A stretch of DNA of 64,000 nucleotides from Temnothorax longispinosus (lineage: Eukaryota > Arthropoda > Insecta > Hymenoptera > Formicidae). The DNA is taken from NCBI RefSeq assembly GCF_030848805.1, contig NC_092368.1, positions 19,843,875 to 19,907,874 of the forward strand. Direction: 5' to 3'. The first letter of the stretch is position 1. Every line of letters begins with the position of its first letter. Position numbers and translations under genes: made by a program. Below the pieces are notes generated by a model. That model was not told the origin of the DNA. It did not search any database and saw only the letters and a program-made list of their open reading frames with translations. Of the stretch, positions 49,540-60,924 are shown piece after piece.

Positions 49540-51434
49540 ATGGCGAGCACTTGCAACGATGACGCTGTGCCTCATGTTCCACAAGAGCTGACTGAAGATG
49601 ATAAAAAATATGCAGCAGCAAGCTTGAACGAGACCGACGAAACGAGAGAGAACGCTGTCGCGGAGATCAAACGCTGGATCGAGAACGAACTGCGCATACG
49701 AATCGGTAAAAATGACATCAGCGATCCTACGGGCGCGGGGCCTGTTGAAATTCAATTACGGCTCGTTACTTCGGCAGTACAACTTATTTACACGTCAAAT
49801 ATTTAGCTCTTCGAATTCATTCTTGATCGTGTAAAAGAAAAGAAAAACAAAAAATAATGTAACAAATTGTGTCTGACAATGAAGAGAAAAAGTTTCGGCA
49901 AATAATAATAAATGATGAAAAATAGTAACTCGATAAAAGATCTACATGACAAAGTTCGTTATCGCACTATTGCATTTTGCCATTTTGTAAGCCAAAATGT
50001 TTTTCAAAACTTTATTTAAATCTTCTATTAATTAAAAATCCCCATCTCATCTCTTGGCACGCATTTATAAAATTTAATTTATAATACCTGATTTAGCACT
50101 GTTTCAATTATAGCCTTTTAGTTAAAGGGATTCTTTAATGTGTACACAGATGACTTTCTCATTCTGCGATTTTTGAGAGTGTGTAAGTTTAATCTTGAGA
50201 AAACTAAGATCAGGATACGAAATTATTATAAGCAACGATCCAATTTACCAGAATGGTACTTGAATAAAGATCCGTTTCGACCAGAACTGCAGGAACTGCT
50301 TGATTTGGGGTAACAAACAGTATTTCGGATAATTAATCTAATTTTGTTTTTCATTATTTTTTAATCTTCTTTATCTATTTCGGATACATAACAGAACCCT
50401 TCACTAATTGCAGCTTCAATTTTAAAAATAACATCTTGCATAAAATTAATGATAAATTATTGGTAATTTTCTTTTTTTGTTTCTATTATATTCTAACAAT
50501 AAGAAAAATATTTTATTGAAAATTTTCGAAAATACTAAATGCATTATTAAAATTAAAATAAATTTCGATTTTTTCGAAGATTTCTGAAATATTTTGTTCA
50601 TTTTTAGAATATGTTTGCCCCTGCGGAAGCCAGATAGTCAAGGAAGGTTGATATTTATTATGCGCATCACTTTGCATGATCCGAGAAGACACCAAGTGCC
50701 GGATATATTTAAGGTAAAATATTGGAATATTATAATGTTCGAACAATTTATGGGCAATTGTCGTCGCGATGAAGTATTTCCAATTATCAATCATTAATTA
50801 TTTATTTCTTCATGGGCGATCTTTTTAGATTTGTATGATAGCGATAGAAGTAGCAATGAAATATTATCCCGCAGCATCAATGTACGGTTGCATATTATTA
50901 ATAGACGTGACCAGTCCAACCATACAACAAATTTTTCAAGCCCGACCTTATGTATTAATGAATATAGTCCACATGTGGCAAAGCTGCTACCCTATGAGAT
51001 ACCACAAAATTAAACTATTCAATGCCCCGGCATTTTTGGATGTTACTGTGAGGATTCTCAAATCTTTTATGACCGAAAAGATAAAAAACAGATTTCACGT
51101 TTGTTCACATACGCTTGAGTGTTTCGAGGATATCCCCGCTGAGATTTTGCCCGTCGAATATGGCGGCACTGGTGATACAATGCAGAAATTAATAGGTAAT
51201 TGTAATAAATTAAAGGAAATAAATGTGGCGCGCTTAGTGGACGATAAAAAATGTTGTTAAGCAAACATAAGAGTTCATTGTAATCTAAAATATATATGAA
51301 AGCATAAATCTAGATTCATATAAACTAACGTATATGTAATATAAATATTTATTATTGCAGAATATTGGAAGAAACTGATTGAAGAGAATTGCGACTGGCT
51401 TAGGCACGATGATGAGAATGATAAAATTGAATGA
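49540..51434 (+). CDS. CRAL-TRIO lipid-binding protein, intact, five exons
   Basis: Exons 49540-49705 (1b), 50150-50309, 50608-50713, 50829-51195 and 51361-51434 join with GT-AG boundaries and phases 1, 2, 0, 1 into 290 residues. The N-terminal CRAL_TRIO_N part contains AVAEIKRWI and DFLILRFLRVCKFNLEKTK; the lipid pocket contains GRLIFIMRITLHDP, MYGCILLIDVTSPTIQQIF, KIKLFNAPAFLDVTVRILKS and LPVEYGGTGDTMQKLI. These are the hallmarks of Sec14/alpha-tocopherol-transfer-like proteins, soluble carriers of tocopherol, retinal or phosphoinositide. Length is normal and no defects are seen. The upstream in-frame ATG at 49,498 could extend 1b by 14 residues; 49,540 was chosen because the alignment with exon 1a begins there. 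Exon 1a (47,959) can replace 1b. The exact ligand cannot be told. Confidence 0.88.
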
Positions 51435-52444
51435 TAAAATCGAATATTATTTTGGAGCAATAGCTTTAGTATCGACATTAAATGTTCGTTCTTTATAGTG
51501 TACGATTAGATGCATTTTTTTTATTCCATCGAGTTATGACACACATTATAATTGCTGATGCTGATTAATCACGATAATGACATTAAAGGTCATACAAATT
51601 ACAAAGAGCATGCTGCCATGTGACGCATAACTTATGATAAATATGAGCTGCATGCGCGCATAAATATTATACGCTTTGATAATTTGCAAATATATAAGCT
51701 GGACTTACTATCGTCGCGATAGCGAAGGTTCACCTCTTTATGCATTATAGCATTACAGCCCCAGATAGCAAAATGCTAGCAGTATGCTAGCAGTATGCCA
51801 GCAAAATCAATCACGAATTTGCAGCAGATTCCGCTCCGCTGCGTCCTCATTCAGCTTTGTTTTTGCCAGCACAATATGCCAGTACAACGTGATGGTAGAA
51901 ATGCAGCAGAAACAAAGCACGGTATGCCGTCACAATATGACATAAATTATAAATGTGTAGAAATAATAATATTCAAATAATATATTAAAACTATAATTAA
52001 AAATTTAACCAAATTTATATAAATTTATAATATGCTTTCTTAGAAAGGTATTAATTATAACAATCCATCCGAGCATACATATATTTAAGACGAAAAGAGA
52101 GTATGCGGGGAAAGCATACTATAAGCATTTGATTAAAAAAACCACGGTACCAAGAAAAAGGAATTTGTTTATAATACACTAAATATTTCTTTTTATTTAA
52201 ATTATTTAACCTCCTTTATATATCACTATTTAATTTAAACAAAAACTCGCGTTTTTTTAGCAATTTACAAGTAATATTTTACAAGTAATAATTTATTGCT
52301 TAATTTGACCACTTCACAATTCAATTAATTCCTGGATCTATGTTATGTATAGATCGAGGTAACAATTATCTATTACTATACAGGATTCATCGTTATTTTT
52401 GCGCACTCTTGAAGAGTAGTATTCTATCTAATCATGTAATTGCA
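51435..52444. other. No gene recognised; repeat-like words
   Basis: 51,706-51,725 (ttactatcgtcgcgatagc) resembles 47,488-47,506, hinting at a dispersed repeat. 51,770-51,930 contains repeated atgctagcagt and gccagcac words. The ORF at 51,795 is not supported. Confidence 0.35.
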
Positions 52445-54165
52445 TCACTTGATTTCCTTCGTCGCTCGCGTTAACCCGAGATTGTCCAGTAACGCCTGCG
52501 AGCTCGGATCCCTTCCCCTGAATTTTTTAAATACTTCAGCAGCAGGATAACTGCCGCCCAAGGACAAAAATGTGTTACGGAATCTCGCATCCAACTCCTT
52601 CTGCTGCAATATTTGTTGGATTTGACCTCTTGGAAAGCCGTGTATAAGTCGGCAGCAATCATCTCGAACCAAACTTTGCTGCAATTTAACAGTTCAATCA
52701 GTGCTTGTGCAATGTGAGCTACTAGTAACAATTGTAAATAACAAACCACTTTTTATTATTTTATTAATAGGAACATTTTGCAATTTGAGATAACAATTGT
52801 ATATCTATTTTAAATTAAAATCAATTTCCGACAATTTTTCAATCTATATAAAATAGATGTATGTATCTTGCAATACCTGAAATACGCGGCCGCCCAATTA
52901 CTGCTCCATATAGCTTCAAAGTTGCAAACATGAACGTCCCTTTTTTCGAGAGGCAATTTTTGGCCACAAGCGTTTCATCATAGGCACCCAACACATTCCA
53001 CTGCAAATTTTTCAATAATTTTTCAATAATTAAATAAGAAGACTGATTTCATTTCAAAATATCGAGTCGTTGAATAATTGTATTGAAAGAATAGCAAATA
53101 TTTTGTTTACTTTGTAAGTAATAATGTAATAAGATGTAAATATTTAATGAATGTAATTACGTTTCTCTTAAATAATTTGGCAAGAAATTCAGAATTTAGA
53201 ATGTGTATTAGAATTTAACGGAGGTTTGTAGATCGATGCTCACCTGGAATGCAGCTCCAGATCTAAATGTGACAAGTAAAGTTCTTTGCAAAGTTTATAA
53301 CCGGCCAAGTGCGACCTCATTCTTTTAATGCTCTCGATAGCTTCCGCAGGTAATGGCTGCTTTGTTTCGTAATGTTCGGAAATTTTTTGCAACATGAATG
53401 TTTCGTACAACCTACACCGAATATATTAACTCATTAATTAATTACAATATTAACGGTAATATAAGACCCAAGGAGCGCCAATGCGCGTATAACGTGCTTT
53501 TAATGCGCCTACAATTGCATTGGCTTCAAAACCACATTAATTGTGTGTTCAAAACAAGGTTCAAAATGCGCACATTTAAATGCGTAATTAATGTAAATTG
53601 AGCATTTAATTTATAAATGACAGGTTTTATAAAATATTTAAATGAGTAGTTTCTGACTCATTATGGGACATTTTATTTAAGTTTTAAATTTTAAATAAAT
53701 TAAATTTTAAATAAATGACATTTATCATGTCAAAAATAAAGATATTCTCTAAATAAGAATGCTTTTTTCTTCTGTGATAGCTGTACTGGAATGTGCTCAC
53801 AGCAATGCTTAAAAGCTGGGCACGAAGAAAAATTCCTATATAGTACAGAGTTCACTAGCTGTTCGATTGGGCTCCTTGATCAATGAGCGTAGGTGCACTT
53901 TTTGGTATGCGCTTCCATAATATGCATTAAATGCGCATATAATGCGGGACAAATATCCGCATTTAATGCAAAGTTTAATGTACATTCAAAGCGCATTATA
54001 CGCGCATTGGCGCTCCTTGGGGAGTATTAAAATAGAAAGAAAATAATTAAATGAAGAAAATAAATAAAGGAATAACTTTATTTCATACCAGTTCTCCATG
54101 AAGAAATCGCAAATGAATACCGCGTCCCATTCCACAAACGACAATCCGGCAGAATACTCCCGTAG
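52445..54165 (-). pseudogene. M3 peptidase (oligopeptidase A-type), 3' part, frameshifted and truncated
   Basis: Minus-strand exons: about 54165-54089 (EYSAGLSFVEWDAVF, MENW), 53411-53244 (LYETFMLQKISEHYETKQPL, GYKLCKELYLSHLDLELHS), 53000-52877 (RLWPKIAS, RDVHVCNFEAIWSSNWAAAY) and 52678-52445 (EMIAADLYTAFQEV, ARFRNTFLSLGGSYPAAE, FRGRDPSSQALLDNLGL). The order and the terminal FRGRDP..LL..LGL block match M3 zinc oligopeptidases, which degrade short peptides. Splice phases still fit, but exon 3 has an extra A in an A-run before RDVHV, and exon 4 changes frame after FQEV. Exons with the HExxH zinc site are absent: upstream lies the end of the foldback transposon at 54,181. An assembly error could explain the A-run, but not the missing 5' half. 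Confidence 0.75.
53468..54020. mobile_element. MITE in an M3-gene intron, 553 bp
   Basis: ccaaggagcgccaatgcgcg (53,468) and cgcgcattggcgctccttgg (to 54,020) are perfect inverted ends that extend further as alternating aatgcgc/gcgcatt words. No coding frame. Confidence 0.8.
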
Positions 54166-54559
54166 ACCGTAGACCGTAGTTATAGTCCGGGAGCCAGCGA
54201 CCGTTTAGAGTTAGTCATTTCACAAAAGCTGAAAATTTTTCCTAAGCTCTATTTGGTATCACTAGTAAGTGAATGGACCTCCAGCTTGCGCAGTTCCGGG
54301 GGGTGTAACTGCGGCAGCTTCCCACACACGTAAAATAATAATAAAAAAAAACTAATACCGCAAAAGCTGAAACTTTGTTAACATGTTGATTATGTTATAA
54401 AGAAATGAAAAAACGTATCCAGCTGAATGTAGAGTGGGGGATTATGCCCCAGCTTTTCACGTAAAGAAGTGAAAAATATGCGCTGAGTAAACTGATACCG
54501 CAAAAGCTGAAATTTTGTAAACTAATAGTTAAGTTAATAACTTAAACGAAAAAAACATC

Positions 54560-54700
54560 CAGCTTTATATTTAGTGGGGGAAAAGTGCCCAGTTGATGCA
54601 GTGAATGACGCTGTGCATCGGTATGCGCTCGGGCGCGTTGTATCTTTGACTGCATCAGCTGGACACTTTTCCCTCACTAAATATAAAGCTGGATATTTTT
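54560..54700. repeat. Internal hairpin in the left TIR
   Basis: tccagctttatatttagtgg..gatgcagt pairs with actgcatcagctgg..cactaaatataaagctgga about 100 bases on. The right TIR has the matching hairpin at about 58,290-58,430, so each arm is itself a foldback. Confidence 0.75.
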
Positions 54701-54953
54701 TTCGTTTAACTTGTTCAGTTAACTATTGTATTACCAAATTTCAGCTCTTGCGGTATCAGATATTTATACTTTTCTCATTAAACACAGAGCGTCCATGCAG
54801 ACGTTATTATACTATCTCACAAGTTCTTGAATTTAAAGAGTTTTAGTAAATATTTACACTAGCAAATTTGGCGTCTCTATGCTCCGAATTTGCCAGAGTG
54901 ACGCCAAGCTATCTAGTGCGACCGTTGAACTTGTACCAATCGGAGCTGCGACA

Positions 54954-57900
54954 ATGTCTAACGTACATCCGTTTTGCGTATTTTGCTCCAAAAAAAGCGG
55001 AAAATTAAATCTTTTTGATGCGGACAAGTTAAAGAAGTGTATAGCCATATTAAAAATTCGGAAACACGCTGATTTGGCTTTCTCGAACGTTGTGTTGCCG
55101 GAAAAGCCGAACAGTTTTCAAGTTTATCACAGTCAGTGCCACAACCGTTTTACAGCATTACCGCCCAAACAGAGAGGATATGATCCGAAAAAGCAGGCAT
55201 CCTCATCTTCAAGTACAGAGTAAGTGCTTCTATTATAAGATAAATAAGTGTAATTAAAATATTTTTCCTTAAAGATTATAAAATTAATTTTGATCTTACA
55301 TTCTGTAAAAATTTTTGTTTACATTAATACATTAGTACATTATCTCTAGTACATTACTCTTTTCTATATTATGCATGCATGATTTATTATAAAATTATTT
55401 TTTATTCACGACAGTGCTGTGGAAGGCGAGCATGCCGCTGGAAACGAGGGTGTTATTGAAGGCGTGGATGGCGGTAGAGGTGAGGCTGCAGTTGAAGGAG
55501 AAGGTGAGGTTGATGCTGAAAACGAGAAAGCTGAACGCGAAAATGTCGACGCAGGCGACGATGTTGCTGGGGGCGAGGATGCCACTGATCCAGACGATGT
55601 GGCTGTAGTTGACAATGTTGACGTATCTGGCATTGTTCAAGAGGCATCACATAATCCTATTTGTTTATTTTGTGATAAAAATAGGAAAAAACGTCAAGGC
55701 CGGGAGCAACAATTACATCTATTAGAGAAGGAAAAAGCATTATCAACTATACAGCAAATTGCAATGGACTTGAACGATATACAGTTTGTTCAAAAATTGC
55801 ATAACTTGGCGTTAGAAGACAAATTAATATTTTATCATACGATATGCCGAAAAAAATACGAAAATACAGCGGTATCGAAGAAAAGTAAAGAGAAGCCAAG
55901 GACAGAGTGGCATACAGCTCGTGATGTTCATTCTCAAGCATATGAAGAAGTATGTAAATTTGTGTCAGAAAATATCATCGCCAAAAATCAGTCGTTTTTC
56001 CTGTCGTATCTGAACACAATATTTATAGATTATTTGGAAGGACACAAGGCAAACACAGATGCATATACGACGAAGCCGTATCATCTAGAAAATCGTCTTC
56101 TAGCTACATTTTCAAAAAAAATAACCATCGTGTCGCACAATAATAAAAAACTTGTGAAACCTTACAAAGGCGTTGTCGTAGAACAACAATTTCATCGCAT
56201 CGAAAAAAAGGAAGTTTTATTGCATGCAGCATTAATTTTAAGACAGGAAATACAGAATGTCAAACAAAACAAATTGCCAGATCAGCTCAACTCTGCAGAT
56301 TTAATCAAAGGAGAGTGTGACATTCCAGAGAACTTAATTGATTTTTATTTAAATTTACTTAGTGGGCCAAATCATCGTCGTAAGCGCGGCGACAGTAGAA
56401 ATAGATTAGCAAAATCTTTTTCCGAGGATATCATATATGCAGTGTCGAATGGACGAATAAAACCTTCGAAACATATATGCCTTGGTATGAGTCTAAAAAG
56501 TTTAACAAATAGCAAGAAGATTGTTAACATTATCAACCGATATGGCCACTGCTGTAGCTACACAAGTCTGGAGGGTATCGAGACTGAAACCACGTTTACT
56601 TCTAGCATGCGTCCTGATGTTTGTCCTGAAGGCATCATTCGTTCAAGAAATCTATGCACTGGTGTCGCATTTAATAATTTCGATCGATTCGTCGATGCGA
56701 CAAAGATATCCGGTAAGGACACACTGCACGACACCGTGGGTATCATTTTTCAAAATATTGATAATTCTATTGAGCATGATAATGAGGACAACAGCGCTGA
56801 AATAAGTACAGCAGGCCCTTCCAAAAAATCTAATAAACGAAGGCGGACTTTCGACGCAATTACTCACGAGTTAGAACCGTACACTAAGACACCAAAACTT
56901 CACGAACGTTTACAGCCTGCAGATGTTTCATCAGATTTAACAACCCCGAGTTCAGAATGGTTACAAAAAATTAATTTCGCGTTCATGCTTTCCCACTACC
57001 TTGAAGTACCCAAAACACCGATGTGGGTTGGTTTTAATAGCTTGATCTACAAGGACACAGCTCCAACGCAAAAGCTTTGCTACTTAACCACAATTAACGC
57101 CTCACCGACGAGCAAATCAGTTGTTGTGGAAACTATGAAGCAGAGTCAACAGGTTGCTAGGGAATGCGGCGAAAAGTATATGCAAGTTACTTACGATCTC
57201 GCTATCGCTAAAATATATATCGATAGTTTTATCAAACTAAGCAACGCACCTGACGACGAGTTGCAGAGTACGTTTGATAATACAGAAGAATATGTTTGTC
57301 GTATGTATGGATTCAAAAAAATCAACAAAGTCAACGAAGCACGAGTTACAACATTTTTGAAGACATACAATATTGTACGAAACGATGACATATTCCGTTT
57401 ACTGAAGAATAATATCGACGGATCAGCTCTGCCTCCCTGCAAAATTGAGCTGCACCAACATTTGCTGCGGACAACATATATAGCAAATATTTGGGCACAC
57501 GCTCATCTTCAGGTTCCAACGGCATTACATCCGACTGATTTTGGCTGGGAAGAGAAGGAGGGAAAATATCTTTTCAAATGGTTCGAGGGTGAGCAGCTAC
57601 CCTCTTCCCTTGGAGATATAACTATCGATGATGACCAAAACAGTAGAACAGGTTAAAATAATACTGATATATTTCTCTCATTTCATTATTTTTTTTAATT
57701 ATTTCAATGTAAATTTTTGATTATTTTCTTTTTAATTTTATCTATATAATTTTAATTTTAAAATAAAATTGAATAATATTTATAACAATTTCGTATAGCA
57801 TGTAAACTTTTTTTATAGTTAATAATCTGATTTGCGTTAAAATTTTGCTCTCGCGTGTTTTTATATAATTATCATCTATGTCTTTTAATATATTATTATT

Positions 57901-58009
57901 ATATATGTTTACAGATGGTGAAGATATTTCACAGATCGACATCAATTGCAGCGATAACGAAAGCGATAATGAGTTCGATGACGATGAATCCGAAGAAGGC
58001 GAAATCTAA
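54954..58009 (+). CDS. Putative transposase of the foldback element, three exons, intact
   Basis: Exons 54954-55220, 55415-57651 and 57915-58009, GT-AG, phases 2 and 1, give about 867 residues without a break. Exon 1 (from MSNVHPFCVFC) and the start of exon 2 each encode a similar zinc-type module: C-x2-C then YH-x2-C (CVFC..YHSQC; CLFC..YHTIC), separated by a Glu/Gly/Ala/Asp-rich linker (about residues 90-165). The large body has recurring-looking motifs such as HICLGMSLKSLTNSKKI, GHCCSYTSLEGIETE, ATGVAF-like CTGVAFNNFDRFVD and GKDTLHDTVGI. The C-terminus is acidic (DDDESEEGEI). Related large proteins are widespread in invertebrate genomes as unnamed transposon proteins; I cannot place the catalytic triad or the superfamily. 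An upstream ATG at 54,879 in the same frame could add 25 residues. The position between the TIRs makes it the likely transposase. Confidence 0.75.
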
Positions 58010-58804
58010 AAAATTTGTACATTATTATATTACTTTACGCGTATTAACACTATGTATGTTTATTTTTTATTTTTAGTATATTTTTTTAAATAAATACTAA
58101 AAAAATTTTTTAATAATTAATAGTAAACATTTTTTATTATCTTCCTTTAGAGCAGAAAAGTTATACGTATATATCATCCAATAACTGCATGGACGCGCTG
58201 TGTCTAATGAGAAAAGTATAGATATCTGATACCGCAAGAGCTGAAATTTGGTAATACAATAGTTAACTGAATAAGTTAAACAAAAAAAATATCCAGCTTT
58301 ATATTTAGTGAGGGAAAAGTGTCCAGCTGATGCAGTCAAAGATGCAACGCGCCCGCACGCATATCGATGCGCAGCATCTTTCACTGCATCAGCTGGGCAC
58401 TTTACCCCTACTAAATATAAAGCTGGATGTTTTTTTCGTTTAAGTTATTATCTTAACTATTAGTTTACCAAATTTCAGCTTTTGCGGTATCAGTTTACTC
58501 AGAGCATATTTTTCACTTCTTTACGTGAAAAGCTGGGGCATAATCCCCCACTCTAAATTCGGCTGGATACGTTTTTTCATTTAATTGTAACATAATCAAC
58601 ATGTTAACAAAGTTTCAGCTTTTGCGGTATTAGTTTTTTTTTATTATTATTTTACGTGTGTGGGAGGCTGCCGCAGCTACACCCCCCGGAAGTGCGCCAG
58701 CTGGAGGTCCATTCACTTACTAGTGATACCAAATAAAGCTTAAGAAAAATTTTCAGCTTTTGTGGTTTTGGTCATTGAAAAAGGTCGCTGGCTCCCGGAC
58801 TATA

Positions 58805-59346
58805 ATCTTAACGGAAAATAATTGCAAAAATAATGCCAGAATACGTTCTTTTTCACCACTCTTGTCCATAATTCACTGAAATATAAGACATAGTTAGTTC
58901 TTAAACATTAATAATTCATCAATAATCATTTCTATAAACACTTTTTTTATCGCGCGGCTAATATTATTCTCTTATATAACATTCAATAAATGTCACAACA
59001 GACTTTTTATAGTTTTTATTCATTTACTGTACTGCATTAATTGTCTTCAAGCAATTGTCAAAATTTTTATTTGTACACAGTGTCGGTTACTTTAATAGTG
59101 TGATTAGTAGAATTATTACCTTCTACCGCCACGATAGCAGGTGTCCCAATCGTAATACATCCAGAGGAAGTACGGTACCAGGAAGTAACGTATTGTTTCT
59201 GTGTAGAGTAGAAGATAAGCCGTGATTATGTAACCCCAAAAAGCACCGAAAAGGGTGATGAATATCCATATCGCGGCAGTTAACGTTTGTAGTCTTCTTT
59301 GTAGAGGTACATTTAACGGTGCAAATTTCACGCCTAAAACTTCCAT
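58805..59346 (-). pseudogene. DGAT2/MOGAT acyltransferase, first exons, cut by the transposon
   Basis: Exon 1 (59346-59120) reads MEVLGVKFAPLNVPLQRRLQ, then two hydrophobic segments (AAIWIFITLFGAFWGYIITA; YFLVPYFLWMYYDWD) and RGGRR at a GTAATA donor. Exon 2 starts at 58875 after TTTCAG and reads SELWTRVVKKNVFWHYF then CNYFPLRL, where the foldback transposon begins. KFAPL..P..RRLQTL, W-Y-DWDT..RGGRR and YFP(I/L) are signatures of the diacylglycerol/monoacylglycerol acyltransferase-2 family (ER enzymes that make triacylglycerol). The HPHG active site should follow but is absent; on the other side of the transposon lies M3 peptidase sequence, not DGAT2. The exons kept show no frame defect, so truncation looks young. 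Confidence 0.8.
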
Positions 59347-59611
59347 GCTCGATCTTCGCTAAATCTTCGTATCGAGTCCAAATTATTGCAGAAATCCAAT
59401 CCTTCCTATTTAATTCATACACAATTATTCGCCTGTGATTAAATTTTTATATAAGTAATTGGAAGTTGTCTTTTTTCTTTAATTCTTTAGATGAATCAAG
59501 TTGCTGATTTAATTAATCGAGAATCTCACACGAATTGGAACTTTCAATCAAGTATTCTACTATATCTACTTTGACTTTCTATTCTTATGAAAAATGAATC
59601 TTGTATCCTCA

Positions 59612-59750
59612 GGCCGATTTCACAGTCTCTGATTAATCTTGATCTTCCGATTAAACTCACTCTTCGTCTCTTTCTAAGGGGACAGTTAGAAAGAGATGCA
59701 GAGTGAGTTTAATCGGAGGATCAAGTTAATCGGAGACTGTGAAATCGGCC
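59612..59750. mobile_element. Foldback MITE, 139 bp
   Basis: ggccgatttcacagtctctg (59,612) pairs with gagactgtgaaatcggcc (to 59,750); the inner parts ttccgattaaactcactct/agagtgagtttaatcgg also pair. CTCA on both sides may be the target duplication. Confidence 0.75.
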
Positions 59751-59961
59751 CTCACTATGCCTTTTTTTTGTAGAACGTAGTAATTAGCAATTTATTATCC
59801 TTGAATACTTATTTATGAATTACTCATATACTCACTCATATACTCGTTATATAACTACTATTTTAATGCAATGATTGTGGTTACAATAGCAAAACTGCTT
59901 TCAAAACATGTTTGTTTGTACATTTAGAAATTGCGATGAATAAATTGCGTGAATAAATCAC

Positions 59962-59991
<30 letters not shown>

Positions 59992-59996
<5 letters not shown>

Positions 59997-60300
59997 GGTG
60001 TTCGATATAAAAGTAACCACCCGAATATGGGGGGTAGATTGGGTCAAACTGAAAAGAAAAGTCTCGTACCATTTTGCAAAATTCGCAATAGTTAACGAGT
60101 TATTAAATAAAACGTCTGAGCGAATGAGCGCACAAAGAGCGATAGAGGCGGGCCTCGGCGGCTGGCTGGGCTGGCACGGTGCCCGGCGCGCGGCGAGCGG
60201 TGGGGGTCGAGAGACGAGCGGCGAGCGGGGCGCGGCGCGGCGCGGCGAACGTCGAGCGACAGATGTTATACACTGCGGCGAAAAAATATTAGAGCCGGCC
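59992..60300. repeat. Fragment of an ACAGGGTGT-ended element
   Basis: Starts tacagggtgttcgatataaa after a (TA)n tract at 59,970 and continues into a very GC-rich block (60,140-60,260). It is interrupted by the cgcgtaaacg palindrome family. The ORF at 59,998 has no domain. Confidence 0.5.
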
Positions 60301-60317
60301 CATACTAAACTTACGAT

Positions 60318-60430
60318 AATTCCTTCGCGTAAACGGGATTTTGTTGTAACTTACAATAATTTACTTCGCGTAAACGAGTGAATTATCGTAAGTTACTACA
60401 GAAGTAACGCGCTCGCGTAAACGTAGTATT
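60318..60430. repeat. cgcgtaaacg palindrome block
   Basis: The words ttcgcgtaaacg, attatcgtaagttactacag and cgctcgcgtaaacgtagta match the palindrome at 42,413-42,570. Confidence 0.7.
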
Positions 60431-60482
60431 GAGTTAGAGTTCGATATTTTTATGTAGTATTATTATTAATATTCTTATTAAT

Positions 60483-60696
60483 TGTTGTAGTGCTATGTAC
60501 AATTAGAATGTATATTTTTATTTGTTTAAACTACGCGCGTTACCGAGATGAGTGTACGCGCTTTACCGGAAATGGGTGTACGATGGAGAGCACCCTCTTT
60601 CTTTTGTTTCTTTTATGTATCTTCCTGTTCTGTTCTGTACTCACTAGAGACAAGTCGTGTTAAATAAAGCTCTGCTGTAAGCGTTAATATACAACA
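60483..60696 (+). mobile_element. 5' LTR of a Ty1/copia retrotransposon, 214 bp
   Basis: The LTR begins TGTTGTAGTG and ends TATACAACA, with matching TGTTGTA/TACAACA tips, and is followed immediately by the primer site. AATAAA lies at about 60,663. The bases before it are ttattaat; the 3' LTR is outside the window, so LTR identity and target duplication cannot be read. Confidence 0.8.
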
Positions 60697-60726
60697 GGTT
60701 ATGGGCCCAGCACGCTTCCACTGCGC
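60697..60726 (+). promoter_or_regulatory. Primer-binding site for the 5' half of initiator Met-tRNA
   Basis: GGTTATGGGCCCAGCACGCT followed by TCCACTGCGC is complementary to the insect initiator tRNA from about position 39 back to position 10 (anticodon arm into D arm), as I know that tRNA. Copia is known to prime from a tRNA-iMet half cut in the anticodon loop. Thirty bases of contiguous complement is much more than the usual 10-18. Confidence 0.8.
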
Positions 60727-60924
60727 GTGAATATTGAGAGATTGTGGGTCAAAGTGTTGGACGTTATTTTTTGCTTGTCTGGGACAGCAGATCGACCGTT
60801 TTTTTGGTGTGAGCTAAGCGAAGCGGCAAGATAACCAAGATCCGCCATATTGGGAGCGGTAACGGTAACGCTACAACGTCATAGAGCAACTGTGAGATAG
60901 TGAGTAAGGTTAAGCATTGAAAAG

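Larger units (their letters stand above)
54181..58804 (+). mobile_element. Complete foldback DNA transposon, 4.6 kb, long TIRs
   Basis: tatagtccgggagccagcga at 54,181 is the inverse of tcgctggctcccggactata ending at 58,804. The arms stay alignable for about 625 bases (54,181-54,808 and 58,180-58,804), with internal sub-blocks (tgataccgcaaaagctgaaa, tccagctttatatttagtg) repeated several times inside each arm. The centre holds one spliced gene in the plus direction. Neither 8-9 bp nor shorter target duplications are evident: the left flank is gaccgtag and the right flank atcttaac. Good arm similarity and an open gene suggest recent activity. Superfamily not assigned. Confidence 0.85.

Noticed and set aside
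59998..60381. 127-codon plus ORF
   Set aside because: It runs through a transposon end, a GC-rich repeat and the palindrome block, with no domain.
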